The translations under genes were made by a program, and so were the position numbers. This document shows, in pieces, positions 45,747-58,596 of a DNA stretch of 64,000 bases. The notes beneath the pieces were generated by a model. That model had not been told where the DNA came from. It ran no database searches and was given only the letters and a program-made list of their open reading frames with translations. This DNA is from Malus domestica (Eukaryota > Streptophyta > Magnoliopsida > Rosales > Rosaceae): the NCBI RefSeq assembly GCF_042453785.1, contig NC_091664.1, forward strand, positions 2,161,001 through 2,225,000, written 5' to 3'. Numbering within the stretch: position 1 is the first letter of the stretch; each line of letters starts with the position of its first letter.

Positions 45747-46851
45747 GGGTTGATTTAGTATTGATGTGCTTTTTTAAAAAACTGCTTCTGCTGTGCTGTG
45801 AAAATAAACAGCTGTAAAAAAAAGCAGTAGAGTGTTTGATAACTTTTTTGTAAAAGTGCTTTTAACCAAGAAAACACTGTTTAAGTGTTTGGTAAACTTT
45901 TATATAAAACTGTTGTAAAAATGTTAAATGACAAAAAAGGGTATGATGTTAGATGTTATACTTTTTTATTCATAATGTAATTCTTTCTATAAGCATCCAA
46001 TTTTCTCTCTGCCCCATCTTCCCTTTTCCACATCTTCCAAACCCTTCTCCACACCTCAAACCATCCCCCACCGTAGCACCCTTGAGACCAAGATGATCTC
46101 CCCAAATTTGATAATTTATTTTCTAAATTTGGCCGGGCTCGATTATGTAATTGCTGCAAAAGCATATGCAGATTTGGTGATAATAAGATTTGGAGTGTGA
46201 GGGTTCAGCGACTCAGAGTTGACGAAGCTCAAAAATTCGAGAAGGTGTGGGGGTTCAGCGACACCAAGGGCTACGGCTTCATCACCCCCTAAGATGGAAG
46301 CGAGTATTCACCAGTCATCGGTTAGATCCGACGGCTTCCAGACTGCCACTAAAGGTGAGTCCATAGTGGTAGTTTTGAATTTGGCAGTGGTTGTGGATTC
46401 GAGAGAAAATACAGGAGGTGGGCTGTGGCTATGGTGGGTTGCGTTCTTGATGGGTGAAAATTAATGACTAGTGGGTTCGGAGAGGTGGTCATGGTGTTAG
46501 TAGGGGCTAGGTGTGGTGGCTAGAGTGGTCGGAGTTGGTGGGTGTTTAGCAGAGAGAAATGAAGGACATTACAGAGATGGAGGACAAAGATGGCCTGTTA
46601 GTAAAAAAAGGCGGGGGTATTTTGGCCTTTAGAAAATTTCATTAAAACTTCACTGTAGCTCTGCATGCTTCATTTTGAAGCAGTTTTCTGCAGTTTTTGA
46701 AAGCAGGGTAAGGGCAGCTTCCTGATTTTTGCTTTTTATCACCAGGCTTCGAGAAAAAGCTGCTTTATTTTTCAGTTACCAAATGCTTAAAGGATCCAAA
46801 ATTTTTTAAAAAACTGCTTTTTAATTAAGTACCGCAATGCCAAACTAGGGC
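45747..46851. mobile_element. PIF/Harbinger-type non-autonomous element, 1105 bp
   Basis: TAA flanks both ends (45744-45746, 46852-46854). The termini GGGTTGATTTAGTATTGATG and (complement) GCCCTAGTTTGGCATTGCGG pair, and subterminal aaactgctt motifs are also inverted. The interior has no transposase. Open stretches at 45956-46165 and 46219-46464 are unassigned. It ends about 115 bp before the F-box pseudogene. Confidence 0.82.
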
Positions 46852-46966
46852 TAAATAAACCTAATAATAAGCTGAAGTACGCCAGGCCCGGCCCAACGAC
46901 TTTTGAATCATATTCCGAGTGAAGTGGACGATATATAGCAAGTACGCTGGTGCAAAACCTATATCA

Positions 46967-48141
46967 ATGAAAAAAACCAAGTCTGCCTAAGCCCCTCAAG
47001 GTCCTCTCATAGACCTGCAAAACAAGATGATGAAGAAGAAAAGCATGATAAGAAATCCTATATTCTACAATTACCAATTTACCAGACCACATTCTAGTGC
47101 AGATCTTCTGCAAAATCCCAACTAAAATGCTCATCCAGTGCCAATGTGCGTGCAAGGATTGGCGTCGTTGCCTCTCAGATCTTCAGTTTACCAAAGACCT
47201 ATTTTCACGAACTCATACTTGCCTTTTGGTCCAAGGGAACCCCCCAATACAGTGCTCCAGGGATGGCAGATTAAGTACACCCACTTCTTGGTCGACCTCA
47301 ACTACAGCTCTACCAAAAACCATGTGGCTTTGAAACTTTGTAAGGACCCAATTTTCCGAACTAGAGATATACATATTGTGAGTTCATACAACGGTTTGCT
47401 TCTATATGAAGACAGGTGGATGAGATCGGTGAGTCTGTACATATCCAATCCCATTACCTACGAGTCTTTAGCTATTCCAAAACCTTCTATGTATAAGAAA
47501 ATCCGTTTTACAAATTGTTATTCTGGCTTTGGGTTTAGTCCCATCAGTGATGTGTATAAAGTTGTTCTGATTAAGAAGCCAACCGATTGGTCCAAGGAAC
47601 CGGGGGCGAGGGTTCTCACGGTTGGTTCTACTACTTGGAGAAGCATCGAGGGTTTTGATGAGATTCTCGCATTATCAATGGTACTTATCACGACGGATTT
47701 ATTCAATGGTTAGGCCGGCGTATGTGTTCTCTCGGGATATTTGCTTTTGATTTTGAAACTTAGCGTTTCCAGCAGATACCACTACCCCCTTGTCGTTTTG
47801 ATATGAAGAATGTGCCTAATTATAACCTCGGAGTCTTGAAAGGTTGCCTCTCTGTAACTGTTTACTCGCTTCATAGCATAATTATTTGGGTGATGAAGGA
47901 ATTTGGCGTTAAGGAGTCTTGGACCCAAGAGCGTAATATTTGCAGCAACACTTGTCTCCGTCCTTCAGATTATCCCCAACTGGTTAAAGTCTTGTTATTA
48001 GAGAATTGTGGAATATTGCGAGCTTATTCTCCTAGTACCAGGGACCTTGCGAGGGTTGAGATCGATGGGATAGCATGGGTGGGTGGCGCACGTGTCCACA
48101 TTCCAAACTTTGTTTCGCTTAAAGATGTTATCGGATTTTAG
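46967..48141 (+). pseudogene. F-box pseudogene, tandem copy of 41951-43135
   Basis: Aligns along its whole length with the intact F-box gene, including leader (gaagtggacg...gtgcaaaacc) and 3' flank. The frame moves from 47097-47333 to 47138-47713 and again to 47803-48141, so there are at least two frameshifts (near 47250 and 47680) and a TAG within FDFET at about 47761. F-box and FBA motifs are still readable (CKIPTKMLIQCQCACKDW, then SYNGLLLYED and GFGFSPISDVYKVV). Divergence from the intact gene is modest, so the duplication is not ancient. Confidence 0.88.
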
Positions 48142-48258
48142 AGTTCGAAGGTAATACACGTCATATAGGCTCATAGCTAATCAAGCATACATGGTATTAT
48201 GTTTTGTAAGACTAGCTTTGTTTCGCTTAAAGATTTTATCAAACGTTGTGTTTAATTT

Positions 48259-48380
48259 TTCCAATTGATTGCAGATTAATGCATTCTTGATATCTTGCTT
48301 TTCTGTATCACAAAGGTGCTTCCAATTGATTGCAGATTAATGCATTCTTGATATCTTGTTTTTCTGTATCACAAAGGTGC
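48259..48380. repeat. Two tandem copies of a 61-bp unit
   Basis: ttccaattgattgcagatta... is repeated at 48259 and 48320 with one or two differences. A single copy lies 3' of the intact F-box gene near 43407. Confidence 0.9.
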
Positions 48381-48745
48381 ATTCTTGAACTCGCTTTTAG
48401 AATACAACATGCTCTGTGGTTTGTTTTGGTTGATACCATCTTTTGTTGCATATGATTTTCTTCCTTTGTTTACTAGTTTGAACTCTTCCCTTGTTTACTG
48501 GTTTGAACTCTTCCTTTGTTTACTGGCTTTAACGTTGTTCTCATTACATTTGTGTACTGCATTAACATACATTAATGCAGCGGGAAGTATAGGAGATCTA
48601 GTAATATTGAAATACAGTATAATAAGAGGAAGATTTCTAAAAGTGTATTTATAATACGAACAAGCTGAGAATACAAATCCATAAGGTTGTTCAAATAGCA
48701 AGACCCAAAACCATCTTCATGTATTTTCTTGCATTAGATTATTAT

Positions 48746-50908
48746 TGAAACACCCCAACCCTCTTTTATATTTTAAAATTGTTTTAAAGCCTTAATTGGT
48801 GAGCCCGTGGGGCCCACCTTGTTTATTTTTTTATGTTTTCTGATCTCTCTCTTCTTCTTCTTCGTTTCTCCCTCCCGTAGCTCTCTCCTTCTCAGCTCTC
48901 CCGTCTCTCTCTCTCCCTCAACCTCTCGCATCTCTCTCTTCCCCTGGACTCACTAGGACCGAGTCACCATCGAAGAGAGGCTCGCAACGAACCCCGGACC
49001 CTGCCCTGCGAGTTCGACGACACGGAGTAAGCTCCGGCGAGCACCGCCCCTTTCGAGGACATTTCCGGCCAAACCACGACGAGTTGGCCGGCGTGCAAGG
49101 TATCAATCTCTTCGTCTCGTCGAGTAGTACAACTTTCCTTTTTGTTTCACTCAATTTCGTTGAGTATTGGAAAAGTTATACTCATTTGAATCTTACCCAG
49201 TTTCCGGCGAGTCCGACGGCTTTCGAGACGTTTTCCGGCCAAAACACGGCGAGTTAGACGTCGTGTGAGGTACCATTCTCTTCGTCTCTTCAAGGGCTAT
49301 AACTTTCGTTTTTGTCTCACTTGATTTCGTTGAGTATTGTTAAAGTTATGGCCGTTTAAAGTTGGATGGTTTTCCGGCCGAATTTCCGGCCTTCTCTCCC
49401 ATTGGATCCGGCGACCCACCAAAACCCAAGGCTTTGGGCCTTCCCTGCCTAGCCCAGCCCGTTTTTATTCTATTTAATTATTTATTTTCAGCAGCCCAAA
49501 GGGCCTTGGGCCGGTTTTGAGTGAAAGGGCTTAAAGCCCGGTCCTTGTGTGAGGCCTTAAGGCCTTTGTGGTTTGTGTGTGTGTGTGTGTTTAAGTGCAT
49601 GCGTACGTGTGTGTATATGCATGCTTGCATGCATGTGTTTGTGTGGTGCGTGTGTGTGTTTGGGCTTAGGCCCAAACCACCCATTTTCACCCTAAACCCT
49701 TTATAACCCAAATCCTTTAAAACCCTAAACCCATCCAATTCCAAATTCCCTATTTTATTTAATTCAAACCATTCTTAGGGTAATTCGACGTTCTGAATCC
49801 GTTTCCAACGTCCGTTTTCCCAAATCCAATTGCTATTATATAGTTTTATTAATTGGACCATTTATGTGCTTAGGGGCAATATTGGTGACGTTAGTTTGCG
49901 TGGCTCTTCGGCGGCTAAGTACTGTGAGTGGACCCCTTCTAAAATGCATGTTTTATAGTAGAAATGCATACATGAAAAGCATGATTTAATAGTTATGTTT
50001 TATGAAGTACTTTATGAGATGATATGCTTACTGAGGCTACTTTGAATTATTACTATTTTTCCTATAACCCGTGTTCTTATAGAATATCTGATGGATGACG
50101 ATATGATACTAGAACATGTTTCGAACACCTCTTTATAGTATAGATGATGGATGACTTTATACTATGAAGTTGTTTTTCAATATATGTATGTTCAATGGTT
50201 TTGTACTTACCTAGTGGTCCTTTCCGCTACGGGACGTAGGGATAGATTCCGGTCCGTCCCGGGCGACGGTTTGGTGTTGGCATAGGGCCTGGAGTGTGTT
50301 TCCTCTGGCTATTTAGCACAGGGACGGGGAGCCGGCATGGGGCCTGAAGTGTATTTTCCTCTAACTGTCTGCTCAGAGACGGGGAGCCGGCATGGGGCCT
50401 GCAGGTTATCGGACAATTCACTAGTGATTATTATATATGAGTTATGATTTGAGATACTGCACATCATGCTAGGTTTCGGAAAACCTATGTTCATCATTAT
50501 ATATTTGTTTTCATAAACCTGGGGGTTAGTATATTGATAATTGTTTTATTATATATATTTATATCAACTTGGTCCACTCATGTTTGTTTTGCGCCCCCTT
50601 CAGGATTTAGGATCGAGGCGTACAATCCCGACAATCAAGGCACTTCCGCATCGGCATCTTTGAGTCCTCTTGGTGTGGGACTCATTCTTTTATTCATTCC
50701 ATTTTATATCATTCTTTTAGTGTTCTAGTTAGTTGTATGCTCTGAACACGTTCCTTAAATGCATATTCTTTATTCTTTTATGTTTATAAACCTTATTTAT
50801 TGCTTATTCTCAGCATTTGCATTCAATTAATGGCTTTCGTCACCCTTGGGTGTCGGCCAGCACGTGCCTATCTTGGTATTCGAGGAATATCGGGATCGGG
50901 GCGTGTCA
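48746..50908 (+). mobile_element. Solo LTR (Gypsy-type), 2163 bp, perfect 5-bp TSD
   Basis: It starts TGAAACACCCC and ends GGGGCGTGTCA, inverted with two mismatches. ATTAT flanks both sides (48741-48745, 50909-50913). Inside are two related leader units (about 49060-49200 and 49230-49390) also seen in the hAT element at 1650, a TG-rich microsatellite (49565-49660), and two or three copies of a 60-70 bp unit with gacggggagccggcatgggg (about 50270-50405). Confidence 0.92.
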
Positions 50909-50913
50909 ATTAT

Positions 50914-52040
50914 TTAGGCCTAAATCTTTTCATAAAGGAAGTGATTTTGGCACACCCTTTTTCTTCTATCTGGAAATTACTTCGTATAATCATGAACCTA
51001 CAACATACCGGGTTCGAAATCCACTCCTTTTTGTGGCTTTAGCCCGCTTCTTGTTACCTTGTTACTAAACAAATTGCGTGCGTATAAAATGGGATCTAGG
51101 ACCAGTGGGTCGGTTCTTCCCTAAGTCTCCAATTCTCAATATTCAATATAATCCCTTAAAGATGACTCGAATCTCCCCACTCTGTAGCATGAGATTTTGA
51201 GTCCAGTTTGTCCATCTCCGATTATAAGTTCTCGTGCAAGTCCTACTTATTATGCGATGTGAGGTATCATCTTGATGATTCAGTTTTTTGCACCATCTTC
51301 CAGTTATTTAAATAATTTTTGCAATAATTTTACGAACAAAAAATCATTAGGCTAATCTGGTAATTGGTCTGTTCCGAATCTAATAGTTACACCTGACATG
51401 GCATTTTCAAGGTTACATAGTTGCGAAGCAATTTGTTGATTGCTATTCAACTAATTGTCATGTTAAGTTCATAACTTTTGTGTTTAATTTATTCCATGTT
51501 CAAATTTCTAATGGCTAATCACCTCTATAAAGATGACTAATAAACAAGTACATGATAGACACAATTCTTTTGCACTTAAAGAACTTTCGTGTGTTTAATC
51601 GTATGCCTAACCAACATTTAATATTAGTGGTGTCGCAATAGGATACAAGATTTAAATCCAATCTAGGATTAAGCCACACCTTAGAACAATTTTTAACATT
51701 GGCATAGTAATGGGATTGGCTCTAGAAAATAAAAAAGCTTGTCATTGTTAAATTCATAACCTTAATTAAGTTTCAGTTGCTTAAATTTTAAAACTCTTTT
51801 TACTACGTGTTTAATTTCTCGTCTTCTTAAATTTCTTGTTAATTTTAGTTTCAATCAATTATTTATTTCTATAAAAAAATCTTTTAATTTGGTTTTGTGT
51901 GATTAATTGGTTAAATTGATTTACGCCAATCCTTGTGCAATCGATCTATAGTGATTGCCCTTGGTATATTATTATTATTGGTCTTGTCAACTATTCAATT
52001 GTGCTTGTTTTATCTATTTTAAAGGTAATCAGATCATTTA
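50914..52040. other. Intergenic, no recognised gene
   Basis: AT-rich sequence without coding signal or clear element ends. Confidence 0.5.
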
Positions 52041-52222
52041 GTATTACGGTCTAGTGGTATTCCTCTTCACTTGTAAATAAGATGTTTTAAGTTCGATTCT
52101 CGTCAAAAACAAATTTAATCTACATTATTGCTAGTCCATTGTGAAGTTAAGCGCACTCCCCTCTCGGCCTCTCCTTAGTGTAGATAATACAATATGTTAA
52201 AAATAAATAAAATAAATAAAAA
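52041..52222 (+). mobile_element. tRNA-derived SINE, second copy
   Basis: tattacggtctagtggtatt (A box region), aagttcgattctcg (B box), the same body as 45394-45589 and an (AAAT)n-type tail ending near 52222. A flanking duplication is only weakly suggested (aaggtaatcag / aaagtaactcg). Confidence 0.75.
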
Positions 52223-52289
52223 GTAACTCGAGCTCACATATCACCGAGCCCTCGTTTTTTCTGTTCCGTGGAATCACAAACAAAAATTT

Positions 52290-52414
52290 AGGGATGTAAT
52301 ATCCACACATTCCTTTATATTTCTTTCATATTTTTTTAGTTTTCGACTGTCGGATCGGATGAATTGAAAAAAATCAACATAGATTAAAAAGGAATGTGAG
52401 AAGCCACAGACCCC
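52290..52414. mobile_element. MITE, family A relative
   Basis: gggatgtaatatccacacattcc pairs with the complement of ggaatgtgagaagccacaga. The central gtcggatcggatgaattgaa matches the copy at 43236. Confidence 0.5.
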
Positions 52415-52593
52415 AAAATTTATTATATAAACAGATCTTACAACATTACCGCTAATCATACAAGGAAGAAAGAAACATTTCATTTATTTGACACGATGCT
52501 AGGCCAAACTCTGTGTTCACCGGAAGTAATAATTAAAAACACTATCAAGCCCTTGATCATTAAACTTTAACATTAATCTTTCTTTAAAGGGAA

Positions 52594-54524
52594 CTAGAAA
52601 GATCGTCTGCATTCAGGTGGAGCGCCTTGTGGGAAGCGTTTTAAGTCGGTGCAATAGTTGTAAATCATGAAATATTTCTGCACCCATCTCAGACGTCTTC
52701 TGCTGGGAGCATCAAGCTCGTTAGTCTGCCATTCGGAGAAGGAACTGGATGACCTGGAATCAATGACGTTGAAGTTTCTGTAGTATGCTGTGAAGGGTGC
52801 CTTCGACCAATCAGTTTTCACCAACCCTCCTCTGGTGGCCCAGTCATCTGCATTCCAAAGGCTTGAGTATATCCTCATGGGTTGGCTCTTCGGGAATGGG
52901 ACACCAACTGCTTCAGCGTTCTTGAATACTCTGATGGGAGTCTTGTCAACCAAGAAACTGAAAAATGGAGAAGCAATAACCCAATTAAATTTTTCTCTTT
53001 CATTTTTTTTTATGCAAGCGATATTCTATGCTAAACATATTTAAACTAAATGCACGAGAGTTTGGAGTTGGGTGCAGAGGAAGAGCACATTGCTTCTACT
53101 CTAGCCAACTCAACTAAACTCAATTCTTGTGAAACCATAAATAGAACTTAAGCGTAGGGCATATAAATATACATGGATTAATAATTATTTCTTACATTAT
53201 GTGTTGGGGCTTCCAGATGACGGAATAAGTGTGGAAGTTTTTTGAGGGGTCAAACCAGAGATAGAACTGCTGCTCTCTATCTCCCTTGCCCTGGGTGAAA
53301 ATATTGGTGTGCAAAATGTAAGGGTCACCGCTAAGATTTCCCAAGAATTCGAAGTCGATTTCATCATGTGTAGGACCTTGAGAGGACAGCTACATAAGAA
53401 AAAAAACAAAAACAAACCGAAAGATGAAAAATTATTATCTGTATATATATAGTAAAACAATTGGTCTTTAAAGCTGAAACAAATTTAAACATCGAATGAA
53501 TTTTGACTTGTAAATTATTTTATAAGTATTCGGTGGCTCACTCTCGTGAACGTATAGTATACATAGTTACTGTTGAATTTGATGCAAGCCATTATAGTCC
53601 AAAAAACTTAGTCTTATTTCTCTGTCTCACTACTTTGGAGATATTTTTACAAGACAAAAGCATCCATTTTCAAGTGGGCCAGTAGAATTCATGTCTTTTT
53701 ATGAAAATATAAAATCGTACAACATATAATCCTAAATGAAAAATAAAAAATGCTATTAGCGGTCTAAAACATTATCATGTACTCGTAATAAAAAAACGAA
53801 GTTTCTCAAAATATATCAGAATTAGTTAGATTTATACCATTTTATCCATTTTTTCTCTAATTTACGTAGTTAAAATGTGTGACTTCATCCGAAAAAAGAT
53901 ATCAAAGAATAATTTAGAGTATATAAACATTTTGAGCATTAAGGATGTAAAAGGATATTCTCTTCTTTTTTTTTGTACATATCTAACTGTTAGATGATGA
54001 ATGTATTAAGTAAATGCATGTATCGTAACCAAGTCCGTAAAAATTTCACTTAAACATAAGTTTTATTTATTGCCTACAATATCGTGAAGCCCACGTCAAA
54101 TGATAGAGAAAAAAAAAATTGAAGAAAAAGAATGAGTTAGTATTTATATATATTATTTCCCCCAAAATAAGGAGTATATATGTAAGTTTGTTATTCTATT
54201 TTTTAGTATGTATGAGGAATGTGTACGTATGTGTGTTGTGTGAGTGATACGTACGTAGTATGCGGTGACGGTGCCAGCAGAGTTGCCGGGAACAAGCTTA
54301 AGCTGCATATCAATCCTCCCAAAGAGGTACTCTTTTTTGGACTGAAACCCAGAGCCAGAAACTTTGTCTAAAGACAGAGAAAGAAGTTGACCTCCCTTGA
54401 ATATTTTGGGGCGGTTGCCACCCCATGTTAGGTCAAAATCTTGGTAAAAGTTTCCAGCATAAGTTGCTACCATTAAAGAGCTGCAAACCAAGCCCACCAA
54501 CAAAACCAAACTAGAAATCCCCAT
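52594..54524 (-). CDS. Xyloglucan endotransglucosylase/hydrolase (XTH, GH16), three exons
   Basis: Exons on the minus strand: 54524-54255, 53389-53196, 52957-52594. Introns are GT-AG, the phase is kept, and the product is 275 residues. It cuts and rejoins xyloglucan chains in the cell wall. A signal peptide covers residues 1-24 ([20 protein letters not shown]). The catalytic motif [11 protein letters not shown] lies at 98-108, with nucleophile Glu100 and acid/base Glu104. The N-L-S right after it is the usual N-glycosylation site. The C-terminal XET domain has [16 protein letters not shown], then Cys pairs (YNYCTDL, PPECRR). The sequence is close to the TCH4/XTH22-23 type by memory. No lesion was seen. 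Intron 1 is 865 bp, much longer than intron 2, and AT-rich. Confidence 0.95.
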
Positions 54525-54530
54525 TTTTTG

Positions 54531-54557
<27 letters not shown>
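54523..54557. repeat. (GA)n tract in the XTH leader
   Basis: It lies directly upstream of the XTH start codon, CT-repeat on the coding strand, a common plant leader feature. Confidence 0.9.
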
Positions 54558-54564
<7 letters not shown>

Positions 54565-54605
54565 GACTGTTTTCAAGGTGTGGGTAAGGGTTTTAGAAGG
54601 AGGTG

Positions 54606-54616
54606 TATTTATATGG
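54606..54616 (-). promoter_or_regulatory. TATA box of the XTH gene
   Basis: The minus strand reads ccatataaatacacc about 85-90 bp upstream of the ATG, a good TATAAAT match. Confidence 0.65.
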
Positions 54617-54719
54617 GAAAGGGGATGGAGTGAGGACGTAATGCTAACTGGCAAGGGTGGGGGACTTGTGAGAAATATTAACTTGGAGGAGCCAAACGCC
54701 AAAGGCGATGCCAGCTAAG

Positions 54720-55361
54720 CACAAAATGAAAGCTGGAAACTTTTGTTTGGGCATTGAGAGGTGCCTGGCTTTCTAGGTTTTTGGGTTTATTATTAAAATT
54801 TGGTTGGTTGTTTGTAAACGAGAAAGAGAAAGAGTGGAAGAAGATATTTTTTAGTATGCTAGAAATACGATCTTGTATGCTAGATGTAATTATATAATTA
54901 AATGAAAACTTGATAAATAAATAAAATCTTCTATTAATTATATTATAATACTTAATATATCGGACCGTGTTGCTAGTTTTTTGAAATTTTTTGTCCAGAG
55001 GGAGATATATATTGCTAGCTATGGCTTAGCTAATAAATGTCTCCAGGATGAATGATGGATTTATGGGTGATAGCAGCCAGGTAGGACCTCATCTCTCTTT
55101 TGGTGTGATTTAAATTTGGTGGTGGATGCCAACTTGGTGTGGTATGGGAGAATAAAGTTTCCGTAATTCCCCTGGGACCATCAATCATGTATTGGGGACG
55201 GGAGGGAGGAGGGGGCTTACCATTGATTAGGAATTTGACAGTTGGCAAAATGATATCTGAGTCACTACTTTCCATGTCATGAACATTCAAGGATTATTCA
55301 AGGGTTTTAATTTCAACTCGAACCCTCGTCGACATCTCTCGAGTAAAAAAAAATAGCAAGT
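54720..55361. other. Upstream flank of XTH, no gene
   Basis: AT-rich DNA. The open stretch at 55030-55290 on the minus strand has no recognisable motif and is not called. Confidence 0.5.
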
Positions 55362-55368
55362 AAAATAT

Positions 55369-55590
55369 GGAAAAGGATCTTCGTCATATTTTTTTTTTAG
55401 AAATTTTGGAGATCTTGTGATTGTAATCGTACATCGTATATCATGCGTTCAGTTTTCGTTATGTACTATTTATATTTAATTTTAAATTTTAAATTTCAAA
55501 TGATTTATGATCGCATGATGTATGATAAATGGTCACGATCACGGAATTTCCAAAATCTCCAAAAAAAAATCCGACAAGGATCCTTTTCCG
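55369..55590. mobile_element. Foldback MITE, 222 bp, with TSD
   Basis: The two halves are near-complete inverted repeats (GGAAAAGGATCTTCGTCA... against CGGAAAAGGATCCTTGTCGG...), extending about 90 bp inward. AAAATAT flanks both ends (55362-55368 and 55591-55597). Confidence 0.82.
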
Positions 55591-55597
55591 AAAATAT

Positions 55598-56794
55598 AAT
55601 AACTTTGAAAATAAAACTTTACTTGACAAGCACTCGAGACTCGAGTTATTCTCAAAGAGGGGCTTGAGTTTTTCTCGACGGGGTCCTGAGAAATAGGGGG
55701 AACTCAAATGATTTGAATTATAAGGTGGTTAAGTCTTTCTAGGGGCAAAATCCTAAGAGTATCAATTAATGAATCTCTATCTCATTATATGTTGGTTATA
55801 TGCATCAACATTAGATTATACATCAATGTGATTTCCAAATGTAATTTCCTAACGTTACTTTTTCAAATTCTCTATGTTTATAAGTAACTGTTATCAAATG
55901 ATCAAATCACTTGACAATTAGTAAAGTGGTATAGATATGTACACAACCAACCAAACAAGGCCACCAACGTTATGCAGTTAAGAAATTCAGAGTCCAATAA
56001 TTGTACTTGGGTGTTTACTTTACAGCATAGGTTTGGCTTTGTATGATCTCAATTATTTTTTAATGCTTAATTTGGTTTTTTTTTCAATTAGGTGCTTGAA
56101 AGTGAACTTGAACCTAATGGACACTGATCAATATATAGGATCCTATCTCATTGGCAATTATTGGTTTCAAATTCAAATGTATGACTTGTAGTTTCTCCAT
56201 GCTCTCTGGACAGGGATCACCTCTATTTTCTTTTAAGTTACAACCAATTTTTAATACTATTATATTGGCATCCAAAAACTTCTATCTCATCCTCATTCGT
56301 GCATTTTTTTCCTTTCCAAGTTTAATTATTAGAAACTGGCGACCATGGTCTTCGACAGACAGGGAATGGGATTGCATGGTTTTTTTATTTTTTTTTAAAT
56401 TTGAGATATGGATAAGAGTAAAATGGGTTGAGACATGAACAACTGAAGATTCTGACACCCAAACCTTATGTGGAGAAAATTTTAGTTGTGACGAGAATAT
56501 GAATGATACATCACGTGTTTTTATGCAAGTGGTGAAAAATTTTAATTTTTAAGTTATTAACCTTTTAACACGCATAACCCATCATTTATATAGGGATACG
56601 TGGTGTGCCATCTCATGTGACGGTGACACTGAAAAATCTCTCCCTTATGTGCATGTATGGCCACACTTTCCAAGTTGATGGTCCAACATTTGGCATGGAA
56701 AAATCTCCCAAGAGGTCCAGGGAGTGTGGAGCCTGCGTTGGTACTATCACAAGCTCCGATGACAGAAAATTCATGAAAAGTTTTATTTTTTAGA
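55598..56794. other. Intergenic, no recognised gene
   Basis: Open stretches at 56151-56438 and 56605-56793 lack family motifs. No element borders were identified. Confidence 0.5.
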
Positions 56795-56949
56795 ATGTTA
56801 AAGAGACTATCTTAAAATGGAATTCTTTGACATTCTCTGTCACTTAACAGTTTAATGTTAATTTTCGTGCCAATATTATAAAATATTGTGTAGAAAAAAT
56901 GTGGCAGAGAGTCTATACAAAGTCCTACTTTTGAGAGAATTTCCTTAGA
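56795..56949. mobile_element. MITE family B, copy 1
   Basis: Shares gtttaatgttaattttcgtg, aatattataaaatattgtg and flanking aaagagactatc / gagagaatttcctta with copies at 57362 and 59773. The ends are inverted with respect to each other. Confidence 0.65.
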
Positions 56950-57355
56950 GCATTTCCAAATGAGATGTTAAAATCTTAGGTGGAATGCCACTATGCATAT
57001 TAGACATCAAAAGTCTCTCCAACTGAAGTGTCATTTGTTAACTGGATTTGAAAGCTTTGTAATTTGGAGTCAAATTTGGCATCAATTTCAAATTTATTTT
57101 TAATTATTTTTATAGTGGATCCCTTATTCCACCAACATTTCAACCAATAAAAATTTTGATTCAACATTTCTTTCATAATTACAACTATTTAAAGCTCTAT
57201 TTAAATAATAAAATAACATTTGACTATGTGGTTGGAGAAGTACAAAATTTGACATAAGACTTCAAATTACCACATCAGTCATCAATTGTAATTTAACTTT
57301 TATAACTTGACATTTTCTTTGTAGATGGTCTTAGCATTTCTCTCTTGGAAATGCA
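56950..57355. mobile_element. Possible MITE between two family-B copies
   Basis: It begins gagcatttccaaatgagatg and ends agatggtcttagcatttctc. The tips are inverted and of the gagcatttcc... type that recurs in plants. Borders are uncertain. Confidence 0.4.
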
Positions 57356-57361
57356 AATAAA

Positions 57362-57517
57362 GAAATGCTAAGGAGACTCTCTCAAAAGTGGGCTCGCTAT
57401 AAACTCTTTGCTACTTTCAGTTCCTATGTCAATATTATAAAATATTGTGCTAAATCATAATGTAACAAAGAGTTAACGAAGAATCTTAGTTTTTAGAGAG
57501 TTCTATTAGTATTTCTC
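57362..57517. mobile_element. MITE family B, copy 2
   Basis: aaatgctaaggagactctctcaaaagtggg ... ttttagagagttctattagtatttct form imperfect inverted ends, with the same centre as copy 1. Confidence 0.65.
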
Positions 57518-58462
57518 ATGCAAATATAGTTAATCATACAACTTGTAAATTTCATCCCAATTTTGAGAGTCCTTAGCATCTCTCTTTCATAAATAGCGCA
57601 TTTTATACTAAATTATTTTTTATATTTAAGTTAAAACATATCTATTGAATGCAATAATATTACTTTGAGGAACTGATTAGCTGTTAAACATCTGCCCCCG
57701 AAAAAGAATAGCTGTTAAACATGTCTATTATAATTAATCTGCCTCCCTTACTAAAGTGAGAAGTAGGCCAGTATGATGTCCTATATATTCGCAATTCGTA
57801 GCCTTTTATGGTGTTGCTCCTGAGTGTGCTTTAGAACCTTGAATAATCCTGAGCTGGAGTCCTTTTCTTGGTGAACTAAGTAATCACTAATTTCCAACAC
57901 AAATCAACGTAGTAATTTTTTCGAGAAAAATAAAATAAATGTTGTAATTAATTGATATCGAATTGGTCACTTTCCTTGTTCAATTCGTAGTTTAGCTCAT
58001 GAAAAGAAAATGAGAGAAACTTACAGGCAACATAGTGTATGTTTTGTGTTTGTTTGTTTTCCTAGTCTTAATATGTAGTTAAGTTACGTTACAAGAAATC
58101 TTGACTGCATGGATTATATTGCTTAACAACAAATTAGAGCTCTTCAAACTATCCATGCACATCATGAATGGCTACTGTGGATTTTGTTGACAACTTTTAC
58201 ATGGTTTCAACTCATTAATTTAACAAATCCAACTCTAATCAATCCTCAATAAGTTACTAGCTATGTGAATTTGGTTCACTTAAGCACGCGTAAAATTAGG
58301 TCTAATATTAATCCTGGCCATCAACACATTGCTCATTTGGCAATTATCGGGTAGTCGTTTTGTATGTATCTCTATTTATAAGTATCAAACCTGCCCCCAA
58401 TGCACATATCATATGTTAATGAGTAAATTTATTGCCAACCTGCCCCAATGTGAAATAGTTTA
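57518..58462. other. Intergenic, no recognised gene
   Basis: AT-rich sequence without coding signal. Confidence 0.5.
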
Positions 58463-58596
58463 GGGGTAGTGCTATCTACTCCACACACTTCTCAATTTTT
58501 AGTCATCTGATTGAATAAATTGAAGATGATCAAAGAACATAAATTAACAATGAATGTGTGAGAGGTAAAAAGAGGTGTGTGGATAGCACCACTATA
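58463..58596. mobile_element. MITE family A, further copy
   Basis: ggggtagtgctatctactccacacac pairs with the complement of gtgtgtggatagcaccacta. Centre as at 43236. Confidence 0.7.

Noticed and set aside
49478..49744. His/Thr-rich open frame on the minus strand
   Set aside because: It comes from the TG-rich microsatellite inside the solo LTR.
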